Source of the DNA: Bdellovibrio bacteriovorus
GTDB lineage: Bacteria > Bdellovibrionota > Bdellovibrionia > Bdellovibrionales > Bdellovibrionaceae
Length of the DNA: 64,000 nucleotides
NCBI RefSeq assembly: GCF_001592735.1
Contig: NZ_LUKE01000001.1
Span: 682,001 to 746,000, forward strand
Direction of reading: 5' to 3'
Positions 25,353 through 34,222 of the stretch are shown piece by piece (the stretch's first letter is position 1; the number at the start of each line of letters is the position of its first letter). The position numbers and the translations under genes were made by a program. The notes below the pieces were generated by a model that was not told where the DNA came from, made no database searches, and saw nothing but the letters and a program-made list of their open reading frames with translations.

Positions 25353-26651
25353 TCAATTTTTTGTCAGAGTCTGGTTTTGAATGGATCTTAAGGTGCTAGC
25401 CGCCACAAAACCGAAAACCATCCAATACATTCGGTCGGCCATCCCGCCAATCGACAAATGGACGTGATAGATCACCAAGATGGGGATGTGGGCCAACAAA
25501 TAAATCGCAATCTGGCGCTTGGATATATCGGAAACCATAAGGGTTTTTAAAGCGCCAATAGTCATTATAAGAAGCGCAAAGCCACTTAAAGCTAAGAATG
25601 GCCACCCACCTATAACCCCGGCCGAAATGAAAATATTGTGAGGGTCTTTCATAGCATTATAGTTTGAGACGTCAACGTCGTTCCCGGCAGCGAATTTAGA
25701 AAGCAAACCATGGCCAAGCCACGGCTCCTCCATAAAAATTTCACTGCCCCGTTCGACCTCTTCCCATCTGGAAGCCACGCCGTCTTGGGCTTCTCGGTTT
25801 CCTAAGGAATTTTGTCCGGTAGCAATCCCTTGGGCAAATTCATAAACCGTCGGACCAAAAAAAAGGGTGAAAGTCACAAACAATGAAATGAAAGCAAATT
25901 TAAAAATACGCCCCTGATTGGATTGGGTTTTATGCATGATCATCGTCACCACAAAAGCCAACAACGCCGCCGCCGCCGAGGACCGAGTCCCCGTTAAAAC
26001 CACAGCGACAAAGCTCGTAAAAATAATCAATGCATTCCAAATCTTATGTTTCGATTTGGTTTCAACTAAAAAAGTTCCTAGCGAAAAAACAAAAGCGATG
26101 GTCGCACAAGTCACCATGTGCGGAATATGTTTAAAGATGCCAATGAAGCGTCCCCCTTTAAAAACAGCTCCCGGCGCGACCAATAACAAAGCGAGCGAAA
26201 TTAAAACTAGAGTGCCGGACCATCTTTGCACAAAACGCACAAAGTCTTCGGGGCTCCATAGGCTGGGAATGGCAACTCCATAAACCATGATCATGAAGAT
26301 GGCCATGCCCGCCGCCCCCAACTGCAAGATGGTAGACTCTTGGGTGTTAACAAAGTGCGTTTGTAGAACCGTCTGTACAGAAAGGGTTAAGGTCAGCAAA
26401 AATAAAAAAAGCTTATAAAAAGGACTGAGCGAATAGCGATCGCGCACTTTCAAGAAAAGTAAAAGCAGCGGCACGCCGAAAAGCACACATAAAAAAACAT
26501 TCACCACCGGATGCAGACCGGCCTGGAATAAGATGAACGAAAAATTTCGCGGGACCGGCAAAAAGCTTCCCAACGAAATCTTGGCAATAAAGATCATCGC
26601 GACCAGGGCTTTTATCAAAAATAAAATACGTCCGTCGCGAGCTTTGATCAT
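25353..26651 (-). CDS. O-antigen ligase/polymerase-like membrane protein
   Basis: This 432-residue protein has about 11 membrane helices and a periplasmic loop (about 265-325) with the pattern SRWEEVERGSEIFMEEPWLGHG, followed by DPHNIFI. That is the Wzy_C/O-antigen ligase signature, including the conserved H in 'PHN'. It would polymerise or ligate a polysaccharide at the outer face of the inner membrane. Whether it is a ligase (WaaL) or polymerase (Wzy) cannot be told. It is 2 bp after the SLBB gene. Confidence 0.85.
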   Translation of the reverse strand: MIKARDGRILFLIKALVAMIFIAKISLGSFLPVPRNFSFILFQAGLHPVVNVFLCVLFGVPLLLLFLKVRDRYSLSPFYKLFLFLLTLTLSVQTVLQTHFVNTQESTILQLGAAGMAIFMIMVYGVAIPSLWSPEDFVRFVQRWSGTLVLISLALLLVAPGAVFKGGRFIGIFKHIPHMVTCATIAFVFSLGTFLVETKSKHKIWNALIIFTSFVAVVLTGTRSSAAAALLAFVVTMIMHKTQSNQGRIFKFAFISLFVTFTLFFGPTVYEFAQGIATGQNSLGNREAQDGVASRWEEVERGSEIFMEEPWLGHGLLSKFAAGNDVDVSNYNAMKDPHNIFISAGVIGGWPFLALSGFALLIMTIGALKTLMVSDISKRQIAIYLLAHIPILVIYHVHLSIGGMADRMYWMVFGFVAASTLRSIQNQTLTKN

Positions 26652-26653
26652 TC

Positions 26654-27205
26654 TTATTTTCTTGAGTTGTTATCGATAAGGATGGCGGTCAAGGCAATAC
26701 TTAAAATCATCGAAACCACCGTGATTCCCCGAGCTGTTTCATTGCTGACCCATGAAGTTCTGGGCGGAACATAGATAAAATCATCTTGTTGCAGTTTAAG
26801 ATTGCGAGCGCCCCCGTATTTGATCAGCTTTTCGGCATCGATTTCAAAAGCGCCTTGGTATTCATTGATGGCTTTAGATTCCAGATTTGCCCAAGTTTTA
26901 GGCTCCATCTTGCGCACAAGAATCTCACCCAGGTCGCCCCCACTGGTTGTTCCCCCCGCCAAGGTGATCAACTTTAGAAGATCCGTGTTCGCCGGGATAT
27001 AATAGATACCGGGACGGCCTACGGCCCCTAAAAGCTGCACATTGATCATGGATTCTTTGGGCGAAGATCGGTAAATGTATTCAGCGGACTGCTGCGGAGG
27101 CTTGATGTCGTTTAGCAGCCCAATATCTTGTGCCTGAGCCGTGGTGAGGCAGGTCATCATTGCGAATACAAAGGCCATGGTTAATCGTAAAAACTTAACG
27201 AACAT
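26654..27205 (-). CDS. SLBB-domain polysaccharide export protein, small
   Basis: The 183-residue protein starts at the ATG at 27205 behind GTTGGAGG. A signal peptide ends AQAQ. One SLBB domain (about 50-140) has LLGAVGRPGIYYIPANTDLLKLITLAGG, as in Wza-type outer-membrane exporters. The usual Poly_export domain before the SLBB is missing, and the C-terminus is a membrane helix (ITVVSMILSIALTAILI) rather than an amphipathic barrel helix. It may therefore be an inner-membrane or adaptor version. It leads the operon of ligase-, Wzz- and deacetylase-type genes. Confidence 0.8.
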   Translation of the reverse strand: MFVKFLRLTMAFVFAMMTCLTTAQAQDIGLLNDIKPPQQSAEYIYRSSPKESMINVQLLGAVGRPGIYYIPANTDLLKLITLAGGTTSGGDLGEILVRKMEPKTWANLESKAINEYQGAFEIDAEKLIKYGGARNLKLQQDDFIYVPPRTSWVSNETARGITVVSMILSIALTAILIDNNSRK

Positions 27206-27298
27206 TAGGAACCTCCAACAAATACCTCTACTGGACCTAAATCGAGAGCGGGTCGTCGTCAATAAATTTCGATGACTTGACTTCAGTCTGTGCTCACA

Positions 27299-28300
27299 AT
27301 GGAGTCTATGACGAGTTCTTCTTCTGATCACGAAAAACTTTTTGATGAAATCTGCAGTAAACTTAATGAACTAAGCACTCATGGGTCTGGGGATGGTTTA
27401 CCACCTCAACCTAAGTATGAGCAGATGCAAGTTCAAATGAAAAAATTCCATTCGGAGCTTCAAGGCTCTCAGGAAGTCCTACTAGAGAAAATTAAAACTC
27501 TAGAGAACGTTTCTTACGGGCCTGAAACGTTGGACTCGCAGCTAAAACAGCTCGCCGACCAGCTTTCAGCGGAACGTGCGAACAATACCAAACTTAGCAC
27601 CGACCTTGCTAAGTCTTTAGAGCTGAGCTTACAGCTTCAACTTGAAATTCAAGGTCTTAAGGGCCGAGCTTTGCAAATGCAAAACGAAGAAAAAAAGTAC
27701 AGCCAGGCTCTTTTTGATAAAACACGCGTATTGCAACGTGATCTTGATCTGAATCACGCCCTTAAAGAAGAAACGGCGATGGAGTTGGCAAAAGCCAAAC
27801 ACGCTTTCGCCAAAGAACAAGAACTTTGGGAACAACAACGTGATGTTTTTGAAGCAGACATCCAGGCTTTGAAAACACAAAAGTTCGATTTAGAGCAAGT
27901 TCTAGAAGAAACGCGCTCCACTTTGGCGGAACGCGAGGTCACAATCAGTTCATTGAATGAAGAGATCGAAAAGATCTCAACTGCATTTAACGAGGTTGAA
28001 ACGTCCGCGGCGAAACAAAATGATGTTCTTAAAAATCTTATGAGTGTGGCTGAAACTAAGATCATTGAAATGAAATTGGCCTTAGATAAAAAATCTTTAG
28101 AAGCGCAAGACTATTACAGTCACTTGCAACAAGCTTTGACTCACCTAGGTGTTTTGAAGCAGGAAAATGCGGCTTTAAAAGAGTACGTGGCAAAATTGAA
28201 CTATTACCACCAACAAACTCAGCAGGCCCAACAAGCCCAAATGGCGGTGGCGCACATGGCTCAGGCCCAAGCACAAGCTCAGGCCATTCCTCAGACTTAA
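27299..28300 (+). CDS. long coiled-coil protein of unknown function
   Basis: A 333-residue, almost entirely coiled-coil protein: heptads run from about residue 35 to 300, rich in Leu, Glu, Lys and Gln. It ends in a Gln/Ala-rich low-complexity tail. There is no signal peptide or membrane helix. ATGs at 27299 and 27308 are both possible. It is divergent from the polysaccharide operon, and its stop is back to back with that of the 3D-domain lipoprotein. Confidence 0.75.
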   Translation: MESMTSSSSDHEKLFDEICSKLNELSTHGSGDGLPPQPKYEQMQVQMKKFHSELQGSQEVLLEKIKTLENVSYGPETLDSQLKQLADQLSAERANNTKLSTDLAKSLELSLQLQLEIQGLKGRALQMQNEEKKYSQALFDKTRVLQRDLDLNHALKEETAMELAKAKHAFAKEQELWEQQRDVFEADIQALKTQKFDLEQVLEETRSTLAEREVTISSLNEEIEKISTAFNEVETSAAKQNDVLKNLMSVAETKIIEMKLALDKKSLEAQDYYSHLQQALTHLGVLKQENAALKEYVAKLNYYHQQTQQAQQAQMAVAHMAQAQAQAQAIPQT

Positions 28301-29323
28301 TTATTTTCTTGGAAGCTTCGGAAAGGCGCGATGACGTAAAACTTGTTGCGCCGTTTTTCCCTTCACTTTGTAGTAAGGGATGTTCGTTTTCACATCCCCC
28401 AAACCCATTTTCGTAAATGGATTTTTAGAATCTTTCCACGCCATCATGCCGGAAAAGAAATCAAAACGGCCCGTACCGGTAACTCCACGACCACGATCAC
28501 GGATCACAAAGTAACCTGAGTGTTTTGATCCATCCGGCAGCTCCATGCCGACAACGCCCGGAATGTAAATAACTTGTCCTGGCTCATAAAGACTTAAATC
28601 CGCCGCTAAAGTATAAAACGGATCTAAACAGGCATTTTCGACGCCGAATCCATACTTGCAACTGTCTTTGATTTCAAAGAAACGGTCTTGGCCATTTCGA
28701 GCGCCTAGTACGTTAAAAGAACGCGTCACACCATCTTGAACAATGGCGCAAGATCCTTGCAAGCCACATTCTTTGGCCGTCTTTTCGCAAACTTTTAAAA
28801 GCTCTTTCCCGCCCGAAGCATGCATCATCGTGTCCTTTTCACACTTTGACTCGTCTTCGTTAAACACCGGAAAATAATAGATCGTAGGCTTTAAACGTCC
28901 CGGACCGGTGAAATCCGATTTTTCCGCCTCTGCTTTGGCCACGGGTTTTTCACTATCTTCTTTTTCTTCAGTGGGTTTCGCCACCCGAGATGTTTTTTTA
29001 GAAGGATCTCTTTCCGTTTTTGGTTTTACGGTCTCTTGTTTTTCAACTTCTTTATCATTGGAATTTTGCTCCACTTTCGGCTGTTCGGCAGTTTTATTTT
29101 CCGCAACAGTAGACTCTTGCACAGGAGCATTTTCAGCGGCTTGATCCGCGGCTTCTTCTTGGTCAGAAAACTGCCAAGGTCCACCGTCAGGAATCACCGA
29201 GTGTTCCGAAGCACTTCGCTCATTAGATTGCGATGGAAGAGCTTGAAATCCCTTGCTACACGCCACAGAACATAACAATAAGATTGCGATCAGTCCTTTC
29301 GAGTATGTATTCCGGGCTTTCAT
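28301..29323 (-). CDS. lipoprotein with a 3D (MltA C-terminal-like) domain
   Basis: The ATG at 29323 has AAAGGAG before it and begins a lipoprotein signal peptide, with lipobox SVACS and Cys at about 19. An acidic, Lys/Glu/Pro-rich spacer follows (about 35-130). The C-terminal ~130 residues carry a 3D-type domain: IYIPGVVGMELPDG, FVIRDRGRGVTGTGRFDFFSG. Its Asp residues match those of MltA-like and resuscitation-type cell-wall enzymes. A role in peptidoglycan binding or cleavage is likely but the catalytic setup is unproven. Sequence upstream of 29323 stays open but is not coding. Confidence 0.8.
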   Translation of the reverse strand: MKARNTYSKGLIAILLLCSVACSKGFQALPSQSNERSASEHSVIPDGGPWQFSDQEEAADQAAENAPVQESTVAENKTAEQPKVEQNSNDKEVEKQETVKPKTERDPSKKTSRVAKPTEEKEDSEKPVAKAEAEKSDFTGPGRLKPTIYYFPVFNEDESKCEKDTMMHASGGKELLKVCEKTAKECGLQGSCAIVQDGVTRSFNVLGARNGQDRFFEIKDSCKYGFGVENACLDPFYTLAADLSLYEPGQVIYIPGVVGMELPDGSKHSGYFVIRDRGRGVTGTGRFDFFSGMMAWKDSKNPFTKMGLGDVKTNIPYYKVKGKTAQQVLRHRAFPKLPRK

Positions 29324-29476
29324 GGGATTCTCCTTTTTTAAGAATCTTCGAACGGCAGAATAACAGAATGTTTCCACAATGAAGGTCCCAAAGACCAGGT
29401 CTTGAAAAGAAGCTAAAAGAGGTGCCGTTAAAGGGCCTTTATTGAGAAGCGTGACAATATTTGCTAAGGTTTTGAA

Positions 29477-30760
29477 ATGGCTACAGACACGATCCTCTCT
29501 ATAGACTTTGGCACAAGCAATTCCCTGGTCGGCGCTCATCATGAAGGACGTCGTTATGAAGCTTTGCCTATTGATCCGATGGCCGCTGATCCTACAATGA
29601 TGAGGACTCTTCTGTTTTTCCCCCATCCCGATCTTTGTTATTATGGTTCGGAAGCCATTTCCCAGTACATAGAACAAGACATGGAAGGACGCCTTTTTAG
29701 GTCGTTCAAATCCCATCTGCCCAACAAAAACTATCTGGGAACCATGCTGAATAATCGCATTCTGACCCTTGAAAGCTTGGTGGGAGTTTTTCTTTTAGAG
29801 CTAAAAAAACGGGCAGAGAAAATCTTGAACACCAAGATAGAAAAAGCCGTGATTGGAAAACCTGCACGCTATTCGATGGATTCCGTGGCTGATGGTTTTG
29901 CTCTTCATCGTATGCAAAAAGCCGCGGCTTTCGCCGGCTTTAAAGACGTGCAATTCGTGCCAGAACCTTTGGCCGCCGCTTTTGATTATCGCCGCAGTTT
30001 GAAGTCCGAAAAGATTGTCCTCATTGGTGACTTCGGCGGTGGTACATCGGACTTCACGGTGATTCGCTTACGCCCCGAGGGCTTTAAAAAAGAAGATGTG
30101 CTAGCCATCGATGGTTGTCCCCTTGCCGGTGACGCGCTAGACAGCGTTTTTATGAGCCATCGCCTCAGTGATTATTTTGGAGCAAAATCCCGATATCGCC
30201 TGCCGATGGGAAGCAATGTTTTAACGATGCCCTTAGCCGTCACTCAACGCCTGAATCATCCTGCTCACATTGTGCATCTTAAAGAAAAAGAAACTTACGA
30301 ATTCATTCGCGAAGTAAAGAAATGCTCGCTAACGCAAAAAGATGCCGACGCCGTGGAACGACTGTTTGTGCTGATCGAAGATCAACAGATCTTTCCCTTT
30401 TTCGAATCAATTGAAAAAACCAAACGGGCACTTTCACAAGAACCGCAGACCGAATTCAAATTTAATTATCCGGGATTAGAGCTGACCGAACCGTTTACCA
30501 TCGCACAATTCATCGAATGGTCCTCGCAAACAAAAGAAAAAATCTTTTCCGCTCTGGACCGCTGCCTAGAAACTGCGGGTCTAAAAACCGAGGATGTTGA
30601 TCTGGTTTGTTTAACCGGCGGAACCGCCAAAGTGCCCTTTATCCAGAACGAGCTAGAAACCCGTTTTGGAAAAAATCGCCTGCAAACTCAAAGTCACTTT
30701 CACTCGGTTCTTTCAGGATTAACAGAATCGGCCAACTTTTGGTCCCAAGGCGTTCTTTAA
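29477..30760 (+). CDS. Hsp70-family protein, YegD-like
   Basis: This 427-residue ATPase has the actin-fold phosphate loops of Hsp70: SIDFGTSNSLVG at the N-terminus and LIGDFGGGTSDFTVIR near residues 183-198. A later VCLTGGTAKVPFIQ is the adenosine motif. There is no full-length substrate-binding domain, so it is a short, DnaK-like relative such as E. coli YegD. Its role is uncertain. Its 3' end overlaps the convergent rlmI stop by 4 bp. Confidence 0.88.
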   Translation: MATDTILSIDFGTSNSLVGAHHEGRRYEALPIDPMAADPTMMRTLLFFPHPDLCYYGSEAISQYIEQDMEGRLFRSFKSHLPNKNYLGTMLNNRILTLESLVGVFLLELKKRAEKILNTKIEKAVIGKPARYSMDSVADGFALHRMQKAAAFAGFKDVQFVPEPLAAAFDYRRSLKSEKIVLIGDFGGGTSDFTVIRLRPEGFKKEDVLAIDGCPLAGDALDSVFMSHRLSDYFGAKSRYRLPMGSNVLTMPLAVTQRLNHPAHIVHLKEKETYEFIREVKKCSLTQKDADAVERLFVLIEDQQIFPFFESIEKTKRALSQEPQTEFKFNYPGLELTEPFTIAQFIEWSSQTKEKIFSALDRCLETAGLKTEDVDLVCLTGGTAKVPFIQNELETRFGKNRLQTQSHFHSVLSGLTESANFWSQGVL

Positions 30761-32058
30761 ACGTAGTGAACGTACATCTTTAAATAGAAACCCTCTGGAA
30801 ACTGCATCAATGTCGGATGATCCGCGGCATGCCCACCACGCAGAACACTTCTGATTTCTGAGTGATTGCGGAGGGCCGCTTTTCTGATAGCATCGCGGAA
30901 CTCTTCTTCTTCTAACAAACCCGAACAAGAACACGAGGCCACAAAGCCGTTCTTTTTTACGACACGGAAAGCCTGAGTGTTCATTTTCACGTAAGCATGT
31001 TTACCAATGGGAATATCTTTTTTGGATTTAATAAACGCCGGAGGATCGGCAATCACGATGTCGTAATGAGAAGCCGCTAACTGGGTGAGTCCTTCAGAAA
31101 CATCCATTTCATGAACGATAACATTCGCGCCTTCACGTTCTGCGTTCTTTTTAGCAAAAGCCAATGCGGACTTAGAAACGTCGACGATCGAAACTTCAAC
31201 ATCAAATCCAAGGTGTCTTAATGCACGGGTGATCTGAGTCGACCAATGCCCGACGTAACAGCATAGATCTAAAACACGAAGGGTGCGCTTTTCTTGGGTT
31301 TTTGCCCAATTCTTAAAAAGATTCACCGCTAAATAAATATTGTGCGTTTGATCTAAAAAGAATCCGGTTTTTTGACCCTCTTTAAGATCACAGCTCATCG
31401 AAATCAAACCGTCGTCACCGGCCGCATTGAGCAGGATTTCAATATCACTGAGATCCATACCTTCAATGTCTTTGACCGTTTTGGGCTCTTCGACATTAAG
31501 GCCCTCAAGTTTACGAATATTGACGTCATTCCGAATAACCACCGCACTGTCTTGCCAAGCAAAGCTCGACAAACCTCGCTTGTGCGCTTTTTCAATCAAG
31601 CCTTTAAAGAAAGTTTCGGCTTCTTTTAAGGCTTCATTCATTCCGGCAGTCACTAACTGCGCGGCAAAGACCTGAGCCTGTTTGCCATTTTGGCGAACCA
31701 GGTAATAATCTAAAACCAAACCCGGAATGTAGTCAGATTCACCGAAAGCTAAGCGGAAACTGCCGCGAAAGCCCGCCGCTTTACGCACTTGCCACGCGTT
31801 TAAAATCTTATTCTGCAAAAAATCAAAACCCGTCGGTTGTTCTTCTTGGCTATTAAAACTTAAAGCACGAAACGCAATTAAAGAATGAGGATTCCCGTAA
31901 CCGCGAGCCAAAAATTGACCTTTTGCATCTTGCAATTCGATCGGAGTTCCCGGAATCAAGCCCTTAGGGCTTTGTGAAAGTTCATTTGAAAACACCCACG
32001 GGTGCCCGCTGCGAATGCGCTTATCAGCACCTTGACGTAAACGCCATACAGTCATCAT
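30757..32058 (-). CDS. rlmI: 23S rRNA (cytosine-1962-C5)-methyltransferase RlmI-type
   Basis: A 433-residue rRNA methyltransferase. An N-terminal PUA domain (about 1-80: RIRSGHPWVFSNEL) precedes a Rossmann methyltransferase domain with VLDLCCYVGHWS (SAM motif I) and IADPPAF (motif IV). SCSCSGLL carries the catalytic Cys. Length and order fit RlmI/YccW, which methylates C1962 of 23S rRNA; a paralogue with another target cannot be excluded. GGGGAATAA precedes the ATG. It follows the phytase-like gene by 5 bp. Confidence 0.9.
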   Translation of the reverse strand: MMTVWRLRQGADKRIRSGHPWVFSNELSQSPKGLIPGTPIELQDAKGQFLARGYGNPHSLIAFRALSFNSQEEQPTGFDFLQNKILNAWQVRKAAGFRGSFRLAFGESDYIPGLVLDYYLVRQNGKQAQVFAAQLVTAGMNEALKEAETFFKGLIEKAHKRGLSSFAWQDSAVVIRNDVNIRKLEGLNVEEPKTVKDIEGMDLSDIEILLNAAGDDGLISMSCDLKEGQKTGFFLDQTHNIYLAVNLFKNWAKTQEKRTLRVLDLCCYVGHWSTQITRALRHLGFDVEVSIVDVSKSALAFAKKNAEREGANVIVHEMDVSEGLTQLAASHYDIVIADPPAFIKSKKDIPIGKHAYVKMNTQAFRVVKKNGFVASCSCSGLLEEEEFRDAIRKAALRNHSEIRSVLRGGHAADHPTLMQFPEGFYLKMYVHYV

Positions 32059-32063
32059 AAAAG

Positions 32064-33158
32064 TTATTCCCCTTCAACGGCGAACACGATCAGTTCCGTG
32101 ATTTGTGTTTTGCTAAAATTATTATCTGACATCACCAGCAAAGTTTTTCGACCATCAGGTAAAATCGGTCCCCAAGCCAGTGCTTCAAAATTATCCACGG
32201 GCTTGTCTTTGCGTTGAGTTTTTAAATCCAGTTCAAAATCAATCAACTTCGTCTTTGTCGCCGGCGTCACTTTGGCGGGAACTAACTTTTCCATGCCGCT
32301 GATATCCGTCGCCTTAGAAAAATCAGCCAAGTAGATACCGATACTTGAAGTCCAAATTTTCTTAGGACTGATCTTCGCCCCCCGCTCCATCACCAAAATC
32401 TTGGTATCTGAAACGGCCAAAATTTCCGAAACCCCGCGGAAAATTTCTTTAGGCAGATTGTCCGTCATAAGCGCATCAATCTTATATGCGTATTCGGCGG
32501 TGACTTTAAACTTTTCACCTTTTTCGTATTTGATAATACGAATGAAATCACCCTTGTCTTCTTCGTTGGCAACCACATCTTGCTGCAAAGCTTTTTCAAT
32601 GCCGGCAAAAACAAACTTCCCGTCAGGGCTTGCCGTCAAACCTTCAAAAGAAGCGTTGTTCTGCACGCCTTTAGTTTGCTTCCCCGTTTCTTCCGGCAAG
32701 AACTTGTCGGGGACCGGAAGATCTAAAAGCCATTTACCGGTGGCATCGATGTGAAAGATGCGCGACATCTCTCGCGGTTTAGCGTCGTTATTGCCTTCAG
32801 ATGAAATTAAAAAAGTTCCGTCAAATAAACGAACCAAGCCTTCCGGATCAAGTCCCGGCTTTTTGCCATCTTTAAGTGGCAATCCCGACAACTCATGAAC
32901 GGATTTGGGATCTAGCGTGATTTTCTTTTTATCAAGTTTCAGGGTAAACGCATAAAATCGTTCGTTGTTGATGCGCCCCTTGTCGTCGGACAAAGCATAC
33001 AAAACACCGTCATGATACGCGATTCCCGAAAGACCGCCGATTTCAGTTTTTGCAAACTTGGTTCCGGTCTTAATCGCAGTCTCTCCAATGTACTCTAACT
33101 TCATCGCTTGCGCGGCATGCGCAAGTGTCAGAATCACAAAACAAACCAAGAACTTCAT
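32064..33158 (-). CDS. secreted phytase-like esterase domain protein
   Basis: A 364-residue exported protein; the signal peptide ends in AAQA-M. The body is a beta-propeller of the 'esterase-like activity of phytase' type: EIGGLSGIAYHDGVLYALSDD, LDPEGLVRLFDGTFLISSEGN, NASFEGLTASPDGKFVFAG and NFEALAWGP. The family has weak phosphatase/esterase links and its substrate is unknown. The ATG at 33158 follows GGAGAAGC. It lies 1 bp after the Rieske gene stop, so they are cotranscribed. Confidence 0.85.
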   Translation of the reverse strand: MKFLVCFVILTLAHAAQAMKLEYIGETAIKTGTKFAKTEIGGLSGIAYHDGVLYALSDDKGRINNERFYAFTLKLDKKKITLDPKSVHELSGLPLKDGKKPGLDPEGLVRLFDGTFLISSEGNNDAKPREMSRIFHIDATGKWLLDLPVPDKFLPEETGKQTKGVQNNASFEGLTASPDGKFVFAGIEKALQQDVVANEEDKGDFIRIIKYEKGEKFKVTAEYAYKIDALMTDNLPKEIFRGVSEILAVSDTKILVMERGAKISPKKIWTSSIGIYLADFSKATDISGMEKLVPAKVTPATKTKLIDFELDLKTQRKDKPVDNFEALAWGPILPDGRKTLLVMSDNNFSKTQITELIVFAVEGE

Positions 33159-33159
33159 A

Positions 33160-34200
33160 CTAGCTTCTCCAGCGAAGTTCGGTTTCTTTAACGGGATGAT
33201 TGAAAGGACGTTTCGCTTCAAGACTATCATGGAATTCCGTTTTTAAAGCATAATACCATTTAGCTTGAGTATCGGCGTCTTTAATCAGCATCAGGCTTGG
33301 ATCATATTGCAAACCCACCTGTTGCTTAGTGACCGCATCCATATCTTGCCCCAAGAATGTTTTAGAAAAGCTATTAATGGCCGGCTTCAGCAAGCTTAAC
33401 CAAGGAATATTCCAGTAAGCCAATTGCGTGACTCGCGTGTTTTTATCATCCACCGGAGTTAATGCCGTGTAGGAATAAAAATGGCGAGTGCCGACTTCGA
33501 TATGCTCAACACGGATACACGGCAAAGTGAAAGTAATCTCAGTGGTGGGTGCTCCGCCCAAAATTTTATAAGCTTTCGAGTTTTTTGAAGGCTGGTGGCG
33601 CACCATTTGAAATCCATAATCGACCGGCGCAAATTTTTTACGCTTTTCTAACATGGTTTTTTCTGAACGCCAGAACCAGCTTTTGTGCACGTAAGGCCCG
33701 TGAGCAGGATCCATCAATCCGATGACCGCATGGTCCACGTGACATGGAAAGTTCACGACCTGGCAGATATTTGGTTTTACATTCGCCGGAAAAGCTTCCA
33801 TCACCGGAATTTTGGGAGCTAAAGAAACATCATAATCTTTATCGCCGACAAAAACCCAGATCAGACCTTGAGCTTCATGAACAGGATATGAACGGACTTT
33901 GATTTTGTTAGGATTTAAATCCTGACCCGGGCACAGCGAAGGAATTTCGGTACACATGCCGGAACCATCAAATTTCCAACCGTGGTAAGGGCACTCGATT
34001 GTATTTTCAACCACGCGCCCAAAGCTAAATGGAATACCACGGTGAGGACAGATATCGCGAATGGCGGAAGCTTTGCCTTCTTTATCACGAAAGAACACGA
34101 TCGGCTCATTGAGGATTTTTCTTGATTGAGGTTTGTTACCAACAAGCTCGTGGCTTGGCAATCCCACATACCAAACATTTTTTAAAAAACCCGTGTACAT
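33160..34200 (-). CDS. Rieske non-heme iron oxygenase (aromatic-ring-hydroxylating type)
   Basis: A 346-residue oxygenase component. The Rieske [2Fe-2S] site is CPHRG..., then CPYHGWKF 15-18 residues later (about 51-75). The mononuclear iron ligands are suggested by CHVDHAVIGLMDPAHGPYVH (about 154-175), the D-x2-H...D-x2-H pattern. Such enzymes hydroxylate or O-demethylate ring compounds with electrons from a reductase that is not seen nearby. Sterol or lipid substrates are common for this length class, but the substrate here is unknown. It is upstream of a phytase-like esterase gene and 22 bp after folD. Confidence 0.88.
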   Translation of the reverse strand: MYTGFLKNVWYVGLPSHELVGNKPQSRKILNEPIVFFRDKEGKASAIRDICPHRGIPFSFGRVVENTIECPYHGWKFDGSGMCTEIPSLCPGQDLNPNKIKVRSYPVHEAQGLIWVFVGDKDYDVSLAPKIPVMEAFPANVKPNICQVVNFPCHVDHAVIGLMDPAHGPYVHKSWFWRSEKTMLEKRKKFAPVDYGFQMVRHQPSKNSKAYKILGGAPTTEITFTLPCIRVEHIEVGTRHFYSYTALTPVDDKNTRVTQLAYWNIPWLSLLKPAINSFSKTFLGQDMDAVTKQQVGLQYDPSLMLIKDADTQAKWYYALKTEFHDSLEAKRPFNHPVKETELRWRS

Positions 34201-34222
34201 AAATCTTAAATCCTAACGATTT

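Noticed and set aside
29324-29716. In-frame extension of the 3D-domain lipoprotein gene by 131 codons
   Set aside because: The strong AAAGGAG site and lipoprotein signal at 29323 mark the true start. The extension would also run into the divergent Hsp70-like gene.
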